Shown in pieces: positions 1 to 11,026 of a stretch of 64,000 nt of DNA (the stretch's first letter is position 1; each line of letters begins with the position of its first letter). Both the position numbers and the translations under genes were made by a program. This DNA is from Boswellia sacra (Eukaryota; Streptophyta; Magnoliopsida; Sapindales; Burseraceae): contig SNVD02007070.1 of the NCBI GenBank assembly GCA_013180625.2, positions 1 through 64,000 on the forward strand. Direction: 5' to 3'. The notes beneath the pieces are model-generated. The model worked only from the letters and a program-made list of their open reading frames with translations. It had not been told where the DNA came from and made no database searches.

Positions 1-252
1 GTTCACATTGGTCAATTTTTATATAAACAATTAATGTAATCTTTCTAATTATTTTGTTTGGGCTAATAAAGATTTATATTAGCCCTCTCTAATTGTAAAT
101 TCATTCATGTGGTATTGTTTAGTAATGTTTAGCCCTCTCTATTTTTATGATTGTTAAAAGATAGTTATGGTTGTACATATAATATTTTTATGTAGAGTTT
201 GAAGATATATTATTTGTACTCATACCCAGGTTTTGGTAGATAATTGCTCAAG

Positions 253-3035
253 ATGGATAAAGCATGGATTCGTTTACCAAGGTTTTTTTTTTCTTATTAA
301 CAATATTGGTTAAAGTTAGTTAAGTTAATTAAACTTGTTTAACTTAGTTTACTTATTATTTGTAGAGCTTCAGAGGATTATAGGAAAGGGGCATATACTT
401 TTATCAACATGGCTCGTGCAAATTGTAGAAACCTTGAGATTATAGTTTGTCCTTGCTTACGTTGTAAAAATGTACAACGTCATCATCATGAGGTAGTGTA
501 TGAACATTTAGTTATCAATGGAATAGATCCTACTTATACTACATGGGTCCTTCATGGAGAGAGTTCCACTGCCTCAAACCAATATCAAAATGTAGATAAC
601 ATGGACACCTTTAGGATGTATAAGGAGCAAATGGGTTTTAGGGATCAAATGGAGTTTGAAGAAGAAAACTTTCCTAATAATCCTACCGAAACAAACAAAG
701 AGGAAATCATAAACTTAGTTAAAGATGCCGAAACTCCTTTATGGCCTGGATGTATAAATTACTCAAAAATGTCAGCTGTTGTTGCATTATTCAAGCTTAA
801 AGTCACACATGGTATTTCTGATACTTGTTTTGATGAGTTGCTTCAACTTATCCATGATATGTTACCACCTGAAAACAAACTTCCAGATTCACTTTATTTA
901 ACTAAGAAGGTACTTAAGTCATTTGATCTTGGTTATGATAAAATACATGCATGTATAAATGATTGTTGCCTATTTAGAAAAGAGTTGGAACAAGCACATA
1001 ATTGTCCCAAATGTGGTGCTTCCCGTTGGAAAGTTACTGAACGAAGTAAGAAGATCAAAGAAGGAAACCCTGCAAAAGTCTTGCATTATTTTCCAATAAT
1101 ACCAAGACTTAGAAGGATGTTTAGTGTACCTGCAATTGCAGAACAACTTAGATGGCACCAAAATCATAAAAGCCAAGATGGTAAAATGAGACATCCAGTT
1201 GATTCAGTGGCATGGGACATTATTGATAAGAAATGGCCATCATTTTCAATGGATCCTCGAAACATTAGATTTGGTCTTGCTACCGATGGTTTTAATCCTT
1301 TTCAAGATCTCAGTACAAGTTATAGTTGTTGGCCTATAATTATGGTTATCTACAATCTACCCCCATGGTTATGCATGACTAAAGAAAGTTTAATGTTATC
1401 TCTACTGATCCCAGGCCCAAAGCAACCAGGTAATGACATAGATATCTATTTGGCACCATTGGTGGAAGATTTAAAAGAGTTATGGATAAATGGTGTTGAA
1501 ATGTATGATGCTTATAGTGACTCTCTATTCACTTTGAAAGCAATTTTGATGTGAACAATTAATGATTTTCCTGCATATGCCAACATGTCTGGATGATCCA
1601 CCAAGGGAAAATGTGCTTGTCCAATATGCCGACAAAACACATGTTCAGAATGGCTACCACATAGTAGGAAATTCTCTTACATGGGTCATAGGCGATTTCT
1701 TGCTCCTAATCACCCATATCTACATAAAAGAACATGGTTTGATGGGAAAATTGAAGAACGTGGAAGACCTAAGATATTTACTAGTGAAGAAATTTATAAA
1801 GAAGTTGAGAACCTTGTGGATAATTGGGGCAAATTTGGGATAAAAAGGAAGAGAGACTTAACTTCTTCTCAATTATGGAAAAAGAAATCAATCTTATTCC
1901 AACTGCCTTATTGGAAGGTCTATTTCTTTCTTCCTTACATAACTATTTTATTATAATGCCTTAAAGATATAATATTTTCCTAATTCAATAACTTATCATT
2001 GCAGGATTTGATTATGCATCATAACTTGGATGTGATGCATATTGAGAAGAACATATGTGATAGCATAGTTGGTACTCTTTTGAATATAAAAGGCAAATCC
2101 AAAGATGGATTAAATTCACGCTTAGATTTGGAAACAATGTCTATTAGAAATGAATTGCACCCGCAAAGTAGAGGTAATACCTTTTACTTACCAGCTGCTT
2201 CACATACTCTATCAAAGGAAGAAAAGCAAATTTTTTGCAAAAGACTTGCTAGTTTGACATTACCGGATGACTATGGTTCAAATATTGCCAATTGTGTCAA
2301 ATTGGAGGAAAGCAAGATAATTGGTCTTAAGTCTCATGACTGTCACATGCTAATGCAACAAATTCTACCGGTAGCCTTGAGAGGACTTTTACCTAAAGGT
2401 CCACGAAATGCAATTTTTCGTTTATGTTCATTCTTTAATGAATTATGCAACAAGATGTTACATAGAAATAGATTAGAAGAATTGGAGGAAGATGTGGTGG
2501 AGGCATTATGTATGTTGGAGAGATTCTTTCCACCTTCATTCTTTGATATTATGATTCATTTAACAGTTCATTTAGGACGTGAAGCTCGTTTATGTGGTCC
2601 TGTACAATATCGTTGGATGTACCCAATTGAGAGGTATTTATCTACTCTATATTTTTATTAGTCATCCATGCCTTCAAATAAATATCAATTAACTTTGTTC
2701 AATTATATTAGGTACATGAAAGTATTAAAGGGATATGTTAGAAATCGTTCTAGAGCAGAAGGTTGTATAGCTGAGCGATATGTTGCTGAAGAATATGTGA
2801 TATTTTGCGGTAAATATTTTAAAAAAGCCTGTGGAATCGGCACTCGATATAGACGCAATGAAGAGTTTGAAGATAAGTTTTTAGTTGAAGGGCGTCCAGT
2901 ATCAGGTGGGAAAGTCGTACATCTCTCTAAAGATATGTACGAGATTGCTCATCGTTACGTTTTGTTAAATAGTTCAGCGGTTCAACCTTATATAGAGTAA
3001 GGAGTCTTACTGATACCTTAACTAAAACTATCTAG

Positions 3036-3079
<44 letters not shown>

Positions 3080-3916
3080 TCCTTCAATTCCACTTTTCTT
3101 ATAGGCAACACTGGGAAGCTTTGAGAAAAGAAGATGTGCAATTTTTAAGAAACGAAACATTATTACAAATTGAACATTTAAAGACTTTTAGGGCATGGTT
3201 TGCAAATAAGGTAATAAGCTTTTGATTCGTACTTTCTGTGTCTAAATCTAATATATTAATATGATTTACTTGGTTGAAATTATTATCTTGAACAGATGAA
3301 CTTGGACAGGAAGAAATCTAACTTGTCAGATACTTTAGTATGGCTTGCAAAAGGACCAAGAGACATATCAATGTCATATTCTGGATTTGTTATAAATGGT
3401 ATTCGCTTCCAGACTAAAGAAGCAAAAAAGGCTCGACAAAACAGTGGAGTTCTAGTTGAAGCAACAGCTCTTTGTAGAGCTAGTGCACGGGATAATTCTC
3501 AAGTGTTCGGGAAAGTTTCTTACTATGGGGTTCTGAGAAATATCATAGTACTTGATTATAATAAATTTCACATCCCTCTTTTTAAGTGTGATTGGGTGAA
3601 CATTACAAATGATGTCAAAGTTGATGATGGTTTCACTTTGGTTAAGCTACATGAAGGACAAAACCAATATGAAAGAGATCCCTTCATTTTGGCCTCGCAA
3701 GCTAAACAAGTATTCTATTCTCAAGAAAATAAAGCATCACAATGGCATGTTGTTTTGAGAGCACCACAAAGAGGTTTCTATGACCTTCAATTGTATGAAG
3801 AAAGTGATTGTACACCTTCCACACCAATTAACATAAGTAGGCTTAAAACCCAAAATACTAGTGAAGATGAACCTTGCATAAGAAGCGATGTTGATGGCAT
3901 ATTTTGTGATAGGTAG
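253..3916 (+). pseudogene. TNP2-like CACTA transposase, six exons, two nonsense codons
   Basis: Exons read as 253-281, 366-1917, 2005-2633, 2712-2996, 3105-3210 and 3296-3916, all with GT-AG junctions that keep frame. Exon 1 and the start of exon 2 give a transposase-associated domain with a CPCLRC cysteine pair. The body is the transposase family-21 core (motifs GFNPF, SYSCWP, YNLPPW, LLIPGPK, GNDIDIYL, then HNLDVMHIEKN). DUF4218-like sequence (RWMYPIER, YVRNRS) and a DUF4216-like tail (YYGVLRNIIVLDY) follow. TNP2 is the catalytic protein that cuts CACTA ends in the nucleus. The frame is continuous, but conserved Trp codons have become TGA at 1552-1554 and 1594-1596. Both changes are G to A, as expected from methyl-cytosine decay. 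The family call is firm; exon ends are inferred. Confidence 0.88.
3038..3073. repeat. (TA)n microsatellite in transposase intron
   Basis: About 36 bases of uninterrupted TA lie in the intron between the fourth and fifth transposase exons. Confidence 0.95.
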
Positions 3917-3990
3917 ATTTCCCATATTTGTAGTAGTAAGTTTATGCTTGCATTTTAATGATGGCATATTGTGTGATAGGTAGATTTCCT
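3893..3990 (+). repeat. Short direct repeat across the transposase stop codon
   Basis: The roughly 30 bases around the stop (GATGGCATATT, then GTGATAGGTAGATTTCC) occur at about 3893-3922 and again at about 3960-3990. Only the first copy carries the stop of the open frame. Confidence 0.7.
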
Positions 3991-4140
3991 ATAAATCTTT
4001 ATTTTTATGCCTTTTTTTACCTCTTATCATGGTTATTGCAAAATTATTTCAATCATTTATGTGACTTAAAAGTGTTGTGACGTTGTGTTATGCAGAGGTT
4101 AAGCACTATCTATAAATTGAGTGCATACTAGTGGAAGAAG

Positions 4141-6175
4141 ATGAGTGGTGCAGAGGTAAGCTTTCATTTTGAATTTCACCTATAGAATTATTGTATGAAA
4201 ATGAAAAAATGTGAAATTATTCTTGATTTAGCACTAAATTTTTTTATAGTCTTCAAGGAAAGCGAAAAAAAGGTTGCAAAAACAACGTGGAGCAGTAACA
4301 GCTGATGCTATACGGGATCATAATAAAGGCATCAGAATTGAGAGAGATGATGATGAACAAATGACTGAATCAAATAATAAAGAATTGAAAAGGAAGAGAG
4401 GGCCAACTACTTTAGGCATGTTAAAAAGTCATGTAACACGTTTAAATGTTGAGTTCAGTGATGTGGGCGTACCAGTGGGACCAAATTCTGATAAGTATAC
4501 ATCTTATCTTGGAGTTTTGGCACAAACGCATGTGCCAGTTAACATCAAAGATTGGACTCTAGTTGAATCAAAAGACAAAGATGACCTTTGGACATTGGTC
4601 AAGGTATGTATAGATTTAATTTATATTGGTTATTTATATGTAAGTTTCTAATATTCTTTTTGTCTAGCAACGATTTGTTGTAGATGAATCCCATAAACAT
4701 TGGACACTTCGAAAAATTGGTGATCGTTGGAGACAGTTCAAATCAGAAATAACTTCAAAGATAAGAAAGGTTGACCAACAACAAAATAGAGTACGGGCTT
4801 TGTCCCTGTTAAGGCCTGGCAACATAGAATCTGATAAGGACTGGGAAACATTTGTCAAAGAGAGATTGTCTCCAGAATTTCAAGTAATTAGACATATCTA
4901 GTCACACACAAACACACACGCATATATATAATAATGTAGAATTTATTCATTTGTTTTATACTTGATTAATAGGTAATCAGCGAGAGGATGAAAATTTTGC
5001 GAAAAAACCAAGAAGATGTACACACAATGGGTCAACTAGGTTATGCTCGCAAGGAATATGAAATGGTAAAAATTCAACATCCTTGCATTTTGATTATATT
5101 CACATGATTTTTCAATTTATGTCTTAACTTATTTTTATCATTATGTTTCTTCATTTGAAGAAAAAACAGAGCTCAGGTGAAACATCAATTACTAGAGTTG
5201 ATGTTTGGATTCAAGCGCATCTAAATAAGCAAGGGCAGCCTGCAAATGAATCAATTGGACAAAAATGGTAGGAATTTTTATAATAAAAAAATAAATTACC
5301 TTACAAACACATGGCTTACATGAGAGTTATTATTCACACTATCTATTTTTTCACATATTACTTGGTTGTTCATAGAAACAAATTGAATATGTTCAAAAGT
5401 CAAGTGAGGATGTGGACATGTCTAATATACGAAATGACCCTCTTGTGATTGTATATGGAGGTGAACAACGTGGTAGAGTGCGTGGAAAAGGATTTGGTGT
5501 CAATCCTTCTAAAGTAGATGCACAGCTGCAATCTAGTGGAAAAGTTAAAGTACTTGAAAATGAACTGCAGCTTAATAAGCAAAGACTTTTACTATTAGAA
5601 GACCAGATGGATAAAGTGAATGCATTGTTAATGAAAATGACCCAGGTGAGTATATTTTTATTACTTAAAAATGATCTATAACATATGCTATTATATATAA
5701 TGGATTTCATACCTTGAAATTGTACAGAATCAGAGTGTTGACGAAATGATGAGCTCTTATGCATGTACCCCTCGAGTAAGAAACTAACACATTTTGTTGT
5801 ATTTATAATACTATATGAGTTAAAGTATACGATTATTTAAAGTAATAATTAAACTAATTCTATTAATTGTAGTCTCAACAAGGAAGTGCTCCAATTCATC
5901 AAATTATACCAAGTGAAAATGCAAGATGCCTATTACTGCATTGGTACTCAGATGACCCAGATGAAATTGTGGCTGAAGGAAAGATTGCAAGTGTAGATCC
6001 TAAAGTTCTAGTACATCACAAGCCTTTAGGAAGGGACTGTTGGAAAGTTTGGGTTACTCATGCTATTAGGAATGATGTTGAACTGTATAGATCAACTGAC
6101 GAAGCTCAAAACATTGATCAGGCTGTAGGAAGTGCTATTGCTTGGCCAAAAAGTTGCATCAAGTTGATATCATAA
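4141..6175 (+). CDS. TNPA/Ptta-like CACTA accessory protein (plant transposase 24 family), eight exons
   Basis: The exons I infer are 4141-4155, 4250-4603, 4668-4883, 4973-5065, 5161-5267, 5376-5645, 5728-5775 and 5873-6175. The protein opens with a basic stretch (SSRKAKKRLQKQRG). A Ptta/En/Spm domain follows, with WTLRKIGDRWRQFKSE, ARKEYEM and a VDVWIQAHLNKQG segment. Next come a leucine-rich coiled-coil stretch (about 5535-5640) and a C-terminal domain with GRDCWKVWV and IAWPKSCIKL. In En/Spm the second protein binds subterminal repeats, and the array at 6640-7205 is the expected target. One junction is unresolved: the GT donor at 5268 joined to the AG before 5376 creates TGA, although both exons encode family sequence. 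The gene may be broken there or use an unseen splice site. No other stop was found. Confidence 0.75.
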
Positions 6176-6639
6176 AGGTAATACTTTCTCATTGACTAAA
6201 TTTCTATAAGTTTGTATTTGGAAGCTTATATCATTTAATTTTTACAATATGTTCTAAGGATGTTAACTGCATTTTTATTATCCTTATTTTTAGGTGGAGG
6301 TTGCCTTTTATGTTGTCACTTTTAAGGAAAGTTCATTAATCAAGATGCTAAAAGAAGACGATGATTTTGCTTCTTATGTATGAATTTGTGCTTAAGTATG
6401 TTTTACATGATTTCATTTTCCTTGAGTCATTTAGGATTGTATTACATATTAATTACAAGTACTTGTATTTTTCATAATATTTGTGATAATATTAACATAA
6501 TACAAATTTCTACATTTATTATAAATTATGTATTCTGCGATTATTTATATATCAATTTGTATAATTAAAAATGAACAGGTCTTACGTATTAATAAAAACG
6601 GTATTTAATTATAAATACAATATATTTCTATATCAAACA
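6176..6639. other. No gene seen: 3' region of the CACTA accessory gene
   Basis: AT-rich sequence after the TAA at 6173-6175. A possible spliced 3' UTR acceptor lies near 6290 (TTTTTAG then GTGGAGG). No coding frame longer than about 60 codons looks real. Confidence 0.6.
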
Positions 6640-7205
6640 AATGGCAACATGCGCATGTTGCTAAAACAAACTTCCAGAAATCTATAGCAACACGCATTGC
6701 ATGTTGCTGAAACTATGTTATTTTAGATCTTTTCGCAACACGCAATATGCGTTGCCATTGAGGTATATAGCAACACGCATTGTGTGTTGCCGTCGATGTC
6801 TACGGCAACACGCATTGCGCGTTGCCGTCGATGTCTATGGCAACACGAAATGCGCGTTGCCATCGATGTCTACGGCAACACGCATTGCGCGTTGCCGTCG
6901 ATGTCTACGGCAACACGCATTGTGTGTTGCTGAAACTTTATTACTCTTTGTCTTTCAACAACGTCCAATGGACGTTGCAATTAATATCTACAACAACACA
7001 CATTGTGTGTTGCTGAAAACTCTTTTAGTCTGTCTTTTAGCAACACGCAATGCGCGTTGCCAAAAGATTTCTAGCAACATGCACAATCGCTTTTCGCAAC
7101 GTGCATGCGCGTGTTGCTAAAAGTGAAAGACTTTTCGCAGCACCAAAAACGGCAACATGCATCTGCGCGTTGCGAAATCGTTTTAGCAACACGAAATGCG
7201 CGTTG
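6640..7205. repeat. CACTA subterminal repeat array of short palindromes
   Basis: About fourteen copies of a roughly 22-base imperfect palindrome are present, with CAACACGC in the left arm and GCGTTGCC in the right. They recur roughly every 35 bases, for example near 6690, 6735, 6768, 6802, 6838, 6872, 6908, 6991, 7037, 7149 and 7182. CACTA elements carry such repeats next to their termini as binding sites for the TNPA-type protein. Small internal frames here only reflect the repeats and are not genes. Confidence 0.9.
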
Positions 7206-7215
7206 CCGTAGCCCA

Positions 7216-7229
7216 TTTTTCTTGTAGTG
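7216..7229 (+). repeat. Right terminal inverted repeat of the CACTA element
   Basis: The sequence TTTTTCTTGTAGTG is the reverse complement of the CACTACAAGAAAAA terminus typical of plant CACTA elements. It is followed at once by unrelated copia sequence. Confidence 0.92.
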
Positions 7230-7232
7230 ATT

Positions 7233-7743
7233 ATTTGATGACAAAACAGAATGACAAAAAGGAACATCAGAAGAAGTATCTAAGTTCAAATGAAACAACC
7301 GTCCTTACTTATGCCGCGTCCTGATCACTTTCCCCGTTTGCAGGTCCTGTATATCACAACCAAAAGGAGAAAAGTTAACTGAATAGTTTTGATCAACTAA
7401 TTGACCAACAGAAATTTAGTTTGCAGTCAATTTTGGGACATAAATAGAATTTAGAAGGGAAAAAGATTTATCCAATGAAACGGTGCCAATTCCCTTTATT
7501 GGAAGTTTTTCCCCATTGTAGTGACAACAGAAAGATTTGATGAACAAGGTCGAAGTATGGAAAAAAATTGTTCCTAGTTTGTCATATGGTTAAAAGCTAC
7601 AGAATCAAGAAACCAATGAGATAGGCCATTTGTTTTACCTGATAGGCCAACAACAGAGAAAGCAGAGGAGATAGCAGCTGGTAACGCTGATTGTAAAGTA
7701 ATTTGGATCATTTGCTAAATATTACTTTGGGTGATGTTACAGC
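7233..7743 (-). pseudogene. Copia protease remnant
   Basis: The minus strand encodes HWFLDSVAFNHMTN, a decayed form of the copia aspartic protease site in which the Gly of Asp-Ser-Gly has become Val. The spacer before integrase (IQDLQTGKVI) follows, with several stops. The reading stops at the CACTA insertion. Confidence 0.7.
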
Positions 7744-8593
7744 TCATGCCACTAGAATCAATTGAATGTTATTCTTCACTCGAATAGGAAGTAAAAAAGG
7801 ACATTCGAGAATCACATGTCCTTTTTTCTTACAATAGTTGCACATGTTCCTTTTTCTACAATGGGACTGCATATGTCCAGTAGCATTGCCAAATCGAAAC
7901 TGAATTTTGCTTTGATCTCCATTCATTTGCTTTATTAGAGACCTGCCACGAGAAGCCAAGAAAACAGTATCTGCAGAGTTGACTTTTGCATCTAAATTAG
8001 CTTGAGTTTGCAAACAAGTTTCCTCCCTAAGAAGATCGCCCAAAACTGAATCTATGAATTCACGATTAATGATATTGGCCCTAACATTTTCAAATTCAGG
8101 TCTGAGCTTCATGAGAAATTGAAGCACGCTACTTCTATCTCTTTCTTCTTGCAGTGCTTTATAGGCAGAATTATCAACAAGACTTATCGACATCATATCT
8201 AATTCAGCCCATCCCAAAAGTTCAGAATAAAATGTCCGAATCTCCCTATCATCTTGATTGAACTTAGCAATGGCATATTCAATTTCAAATTGCCTAGCCT
8301 GGTTCGTTTGAGAATAAATTTTCTTAAGATGATCCCAAATAGCACTTGCAGCATTAAAAGGACGTAAACTTAAAGCAATCTGTTTCAAAAGAATTGAAGA
8401 TCCAAGTAATAATTCTAGCATTATTTGTTTTCCATTTGGCCTTTCCTTTCTCATATGTTGGTTCTTTCAAAGACCCATCCAAAATACTAGATAATTCTTT
8501 TCCCTCAAAAAACACCCGAAAATGAAATTCCCAAAGAGGCTAGTTCTTTCCATTAAATTTAACAGATATAGTATCAGACTTATCACAATCCAT
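7744..8593 (-). pseudogene. Copia gag remnant with zinc knuckle
   Basis: The start codon is at 8593-8591, giving MDCDKSDTISVKFNGKN, then a stop where Tyr is usual in this gag family (UBN2 type). The next stretch contains WEFHFRVFFEGKE. After a frameshift near 8430, a 236-codon frame (8454-7744) carries the gag body (IWDHLKKIYSQ, LQFLMKLRPEFENVRANI) and a CCHC zinc knuckle CNYCKKKGHVILEC. Gag coats the element RNA in virus-like particles. Here it is inactive. Confidence 0.82.
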
Positions 8594-8770
8594 AATGTTG
8601 CAAGAGAAAGAAATAGACCACACCTAGAGACGAAGAAGACACCAAAAAATAATAGTTCTCGAAGTCGGTTGCAAAGATCGGATAAGAACAGAGACAATTT
8701 CCTGGACACAACAGATTTGTAGAAACAATGACAGCCATAACTGCCTATTCTTGAATCAATACCAACCTTG

Positions 8771-8782
8771 GCTCTGCTACCA
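8771..8782 (-). other. Primer binding site of the reverse-strand copia
   Basis: The minus strand reads TGGTAGCAGAGC, one base from TGGTATCAGAGC, the complement of the initiator tRNA-Met 3' end. It lies directly after the LTR terminus TTATCA. Confidence 0.8.
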
Positions 8783-9028
8783 TGATAATGTCAAAGATAA
8801 ATGATTTCACGGGTGAATGAATTTTTCTGTGTCTCGTCTGTACAGGAGTTGTTTATATATATGCATCAGAAGTCAATAATGCACAAAAGAAAAATAAGAA
8901 AAATTACATGATTAAGAAAGAATCAAAGAAGTAATCATAGGTCATGATTCGTGCCTTTGACTTGTTTGGCAATTGCACTAATAAAGACTAAAAATACTGC
9001 AGCTTTACAAAAATGTTGCTGCTTGACA
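8783..9028 (-). repeat. 5' LTR of the reverse-strand copia (about 246 bp)
   Basis: Bounded on the minus strand by TGTCAAGCAGC and CATTATCA next to the primer site. The outer edge is set by the return of aquaporin coding homology at 9029, so it is inferred. Confidence 0.65.
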
Positions 9029-9108
9029 GTCAAGCTTTTGCTTTGAGGTATATTATTAGTTTCAATCTCATGTTTGTTGTCACTCCTGTGGCTACCGATA
9101 CAAGAGCT
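9029..9108 (+). pseudogene. NIP aquaporin unit A, 3' fragment of exon 3
   Basis: The fragment encodes GQAFALRYIISFNLMFVVTP followed by VATDTRA, the fifth membrane span and loop of NIP aquaporins, with a GT donor at 9109. It matches exon 3 of unit C (45493-45687). Several residues (FNLMFVV, VATDTRA) look closer to ordinary NIP6;1 proteins than unit C does. The rest of the exon is cut off by the copia LTR. Exons 4 and 5 are not recognisable downstream. The gene is dead. Confidence 0.8.
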
Positions 9109-9727
9109 GTAAGATCACCGCCGTTCAATCAGACCTTTTCTACAACTTATTTTTCCCAAAAAAAAAAAAAAAAAAAAGAAGAAGAAGAAGGTTAAAAAAG
9201 AGAAAAGAATAAAACCCTATGAAGCTATTTTCAGAAAGAACTATTATTCGAAGTTATATAATTCAAAATCCTGATTTTATTTTTTTTAATAAAAACAATT
9301 TTGTCAATCCCTTTTTATATGTTCAAAAAATATAATAAGAAACTGATTCTTCTCCTTCAATTATTTTAGAAAACATGGCCGCACATGGCTTTTTATGATT
9401 TTGAAAAATTTATGATTTTATAGCTTATAATTGGCTTCAAATACATTTCCAATTAATTAAGATAGACCTTCGTCAGTATTATCCAAGAGTCAGAAGTCTC
9501 TTCTCCAATTTTTTATTATGCAAACTCCGGAGAGATCGCAAGAGTTAACAAACAAAATTGGCATACCTGCAAGTGGTTACATTTCCAATGAATTTTATAT
9601 ATATTACTGCAAATTAATTAATTTATTTATAGACAAGTTGAAAACGCGTATCTTTGGAATCAAGAAGAACCCAATAAGCTAGAACGTGTCCGTGGAAATA
9701 AAATTAACATAACAATCTTTATTTATT
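9109..9727. other. No gene seen: decayed intron and 3' region of aquaporin unit A
   Basis: AT-rich sequence with a poly-A/GAA tract near 9158-9192. A faint resemblance to exon 5 near 9566-9590 is too weak to annotate. Confidence 0.5.
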
Positions 9728-10440
9728 TATGAAAGGCTACTTTGTTCGGGAGCTTGAGTTTTGTTCAAGCACCTTTCTCCCATTCTTGGAGTCTGAGGTG
9801 TAAAGTTCTCTCCTCTACAATACAGTGTGTGTTTTGTGCTTAATCTTATCCTTATTGTTTGGTGTATATATGAATCTATGGTTATTATAATTGAATAACT
9901 TTTCATGTAAAATAGGAATTGAAATGTCCGAATGATCAACTCTGTAATATGTTGTTAGAATCAATATGTCTTCAAATCGTTGGTTTAGAAAAATAGAAAC
10001 CCTTTTTACTGGATGATCATAATACTTCTCAAAAATTGAAATTCTTAATCAATGAAGGAAGAATATCACCACTTTTGTTATATATGATACCAAAGTTGAT
10101 CATCGACTCATTCTGTCTAATTCGCAAGAACTTTTTTGATAACACGGATTTCTATTTCTCAATGATATCCCATGATCAAGACAATTGACTGAATCATGGG
10201 TGAAATCATTTAGTTCATTGACTTCATCCTTTTACAAAGCAAATCGACTTTAATTCTTGAATAATCCACTTTAGCTTTTGGTATATGAATATACTCGGTG
10301 GTTCTTATTATAGTTAAGCATTTCGCATAAAAAAGCAATTAAAAAAAAAACTGTAATTCTAGTCGTCCTATCTTTTCATGGTATTAGAGACTCTGTTCTA
10401 GGGTCGGCAGGACCTCCAACTCCCAGGTTGATATACAGAA
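9728..10440 (+). repeat. Decayed LTR-like sequence with primer-site-like end, shared with unit C
   Basis: 9728-9930 and 10290-10430 align with 46835-47060 downstream of aquaporin unit C. Shared landmarks are GGCTACTTTGTT, GGGAGCTTGAG, TGTGTGTTTTGTG, and GGTAT(C/T)AGAGACTCTGTTC at the right end. TGGTATTAGAG resembles a tRNA-Met primer site, so this is probably the end of an old copia LTR that predates duplication of the units. The stretch 9950-10290 has no counterpart in unit C. Confidence 0.5.
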
Positions 10441-10802
10441 TATACATCCAATAAACAAAGCTGCTCACAACAGCTAGCATTCGCCACATCCTGATGATAA
10501 TAAATAAAATGGTAGTTCAATAAAAAAAAAATTAAGGGAAATCATTTCTGGAAGAAAACAAAAACATAGAAGCCTTGGGTATAATCAAGCAATAATCAAA
10601 CAACCAATTCAACCGTACCATGTTGATCACCATCAACATTAAAATGATGGATACAGTAATTCATGCACACGGATCTGTCTGTGTTCCATCTGTAATTACA
10701 TTTCCATTAATTATAACAGAAATTAAAGGTAAACAAAAAGATAAAAGTGAGAGAAGTAGAAGTCCAAAAGTTAAGCAAGCAATAGGGATTCAAGGAAGAG
10801 AT

Positions 10803-10996
10803 CTTTTGACACAAATTTTTTGGTATAATATTAGACATAAATTTGTAGTAATTGATCTATAAAATCTAATGGTTGAGCTAATTGATGAGTTAGTAGCATT
10901 TAATGCAACTTGTTAACTTTCAATCTTAACTATTAGATTCTATGAGATCAAATTGCTATAAATTTATATCAATAAATTGTGTCAAAATTTTATGTT
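10803..10996. repeat. MITE-like inverted-repeat element, copy 1
   Basis: The left arm TTTTGACACAAATTT with TAAAATCTAATGGTTGAG is mirrored by the right arm (TATTAGATTCTATGAG, then AATTGTGTCAAAA). The arms run to about 80 bases. It is non-coding. Confidence 0.65.
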
Positions 10997-11026
10997 AAAT
11001 GATCCCTTCATATTTATGGAGAAAAT

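Larger units (their letters stand above)
1..7229 (+). mobile_element. CACTA (En/Spm) DNA transposon, right part; left end outside window
   Basis: The segment holds a TNP2-like transposase (253-3916), a TNPA/Ptta-like second gene (4141-6175), a dense array of short palindromes (6640-7205) and a right terminal inverted repeat ending in TTTTTCTTGTAGTG, the reverse complement of CACTACAAGAAAAA. This gene order and the CACTA terminus define the superfamily. The three bases after the end, ATT, would be the target duplication, but the left end is not in the window. The element sits inside a reverse-strand copia remnant, whose protease-integrase spacer reads on from 7230. The transposase has two in-frame stops, so the copy is probably not autonomous. 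Confidence 0.9.
7230..9028 (-). mobile_element. Reverse-strand Ty1/copia remnant (LTR, PBS, gag, protease), split by the CACTA element
   Basis: Read on the minus strand the order is LTR (9028-8783), primer site TGGTAGCAGAGC (8782-8771), gag (8593-7744) and protease region (7743-7233). The copia is cut off at 7229 by the CACTA terminus, so the rest of pol should lie left of the window. The copia in turn interrupts exon 3 of a NIP aquaporin at 9028/9029. Its matching 5-base target duplication, probably GTCAA, would also be outside. It is heavily decayed. Confidence 0.82.

Noticed and set aside
6640..7205. CRISPR-like regular repeat-spacer pattern
   Set aside because: Units are palindromic and variable, the setting is a plant CACTA end, and spacers are not unique sequence of constant length.
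6701..7298. Several frames of 70-140 codons in both strands
   Set aside because: They lie in the CACTA subterminal repeat array and copy the repeat; no family resemblance.
9560..9600. Possible decayed aquaporin exon 5 of unit A
   Set aside because: Only a loose resemblance around CCTGCAAGTGG and CCAATGAA; no NPV motif and no following membrane span.
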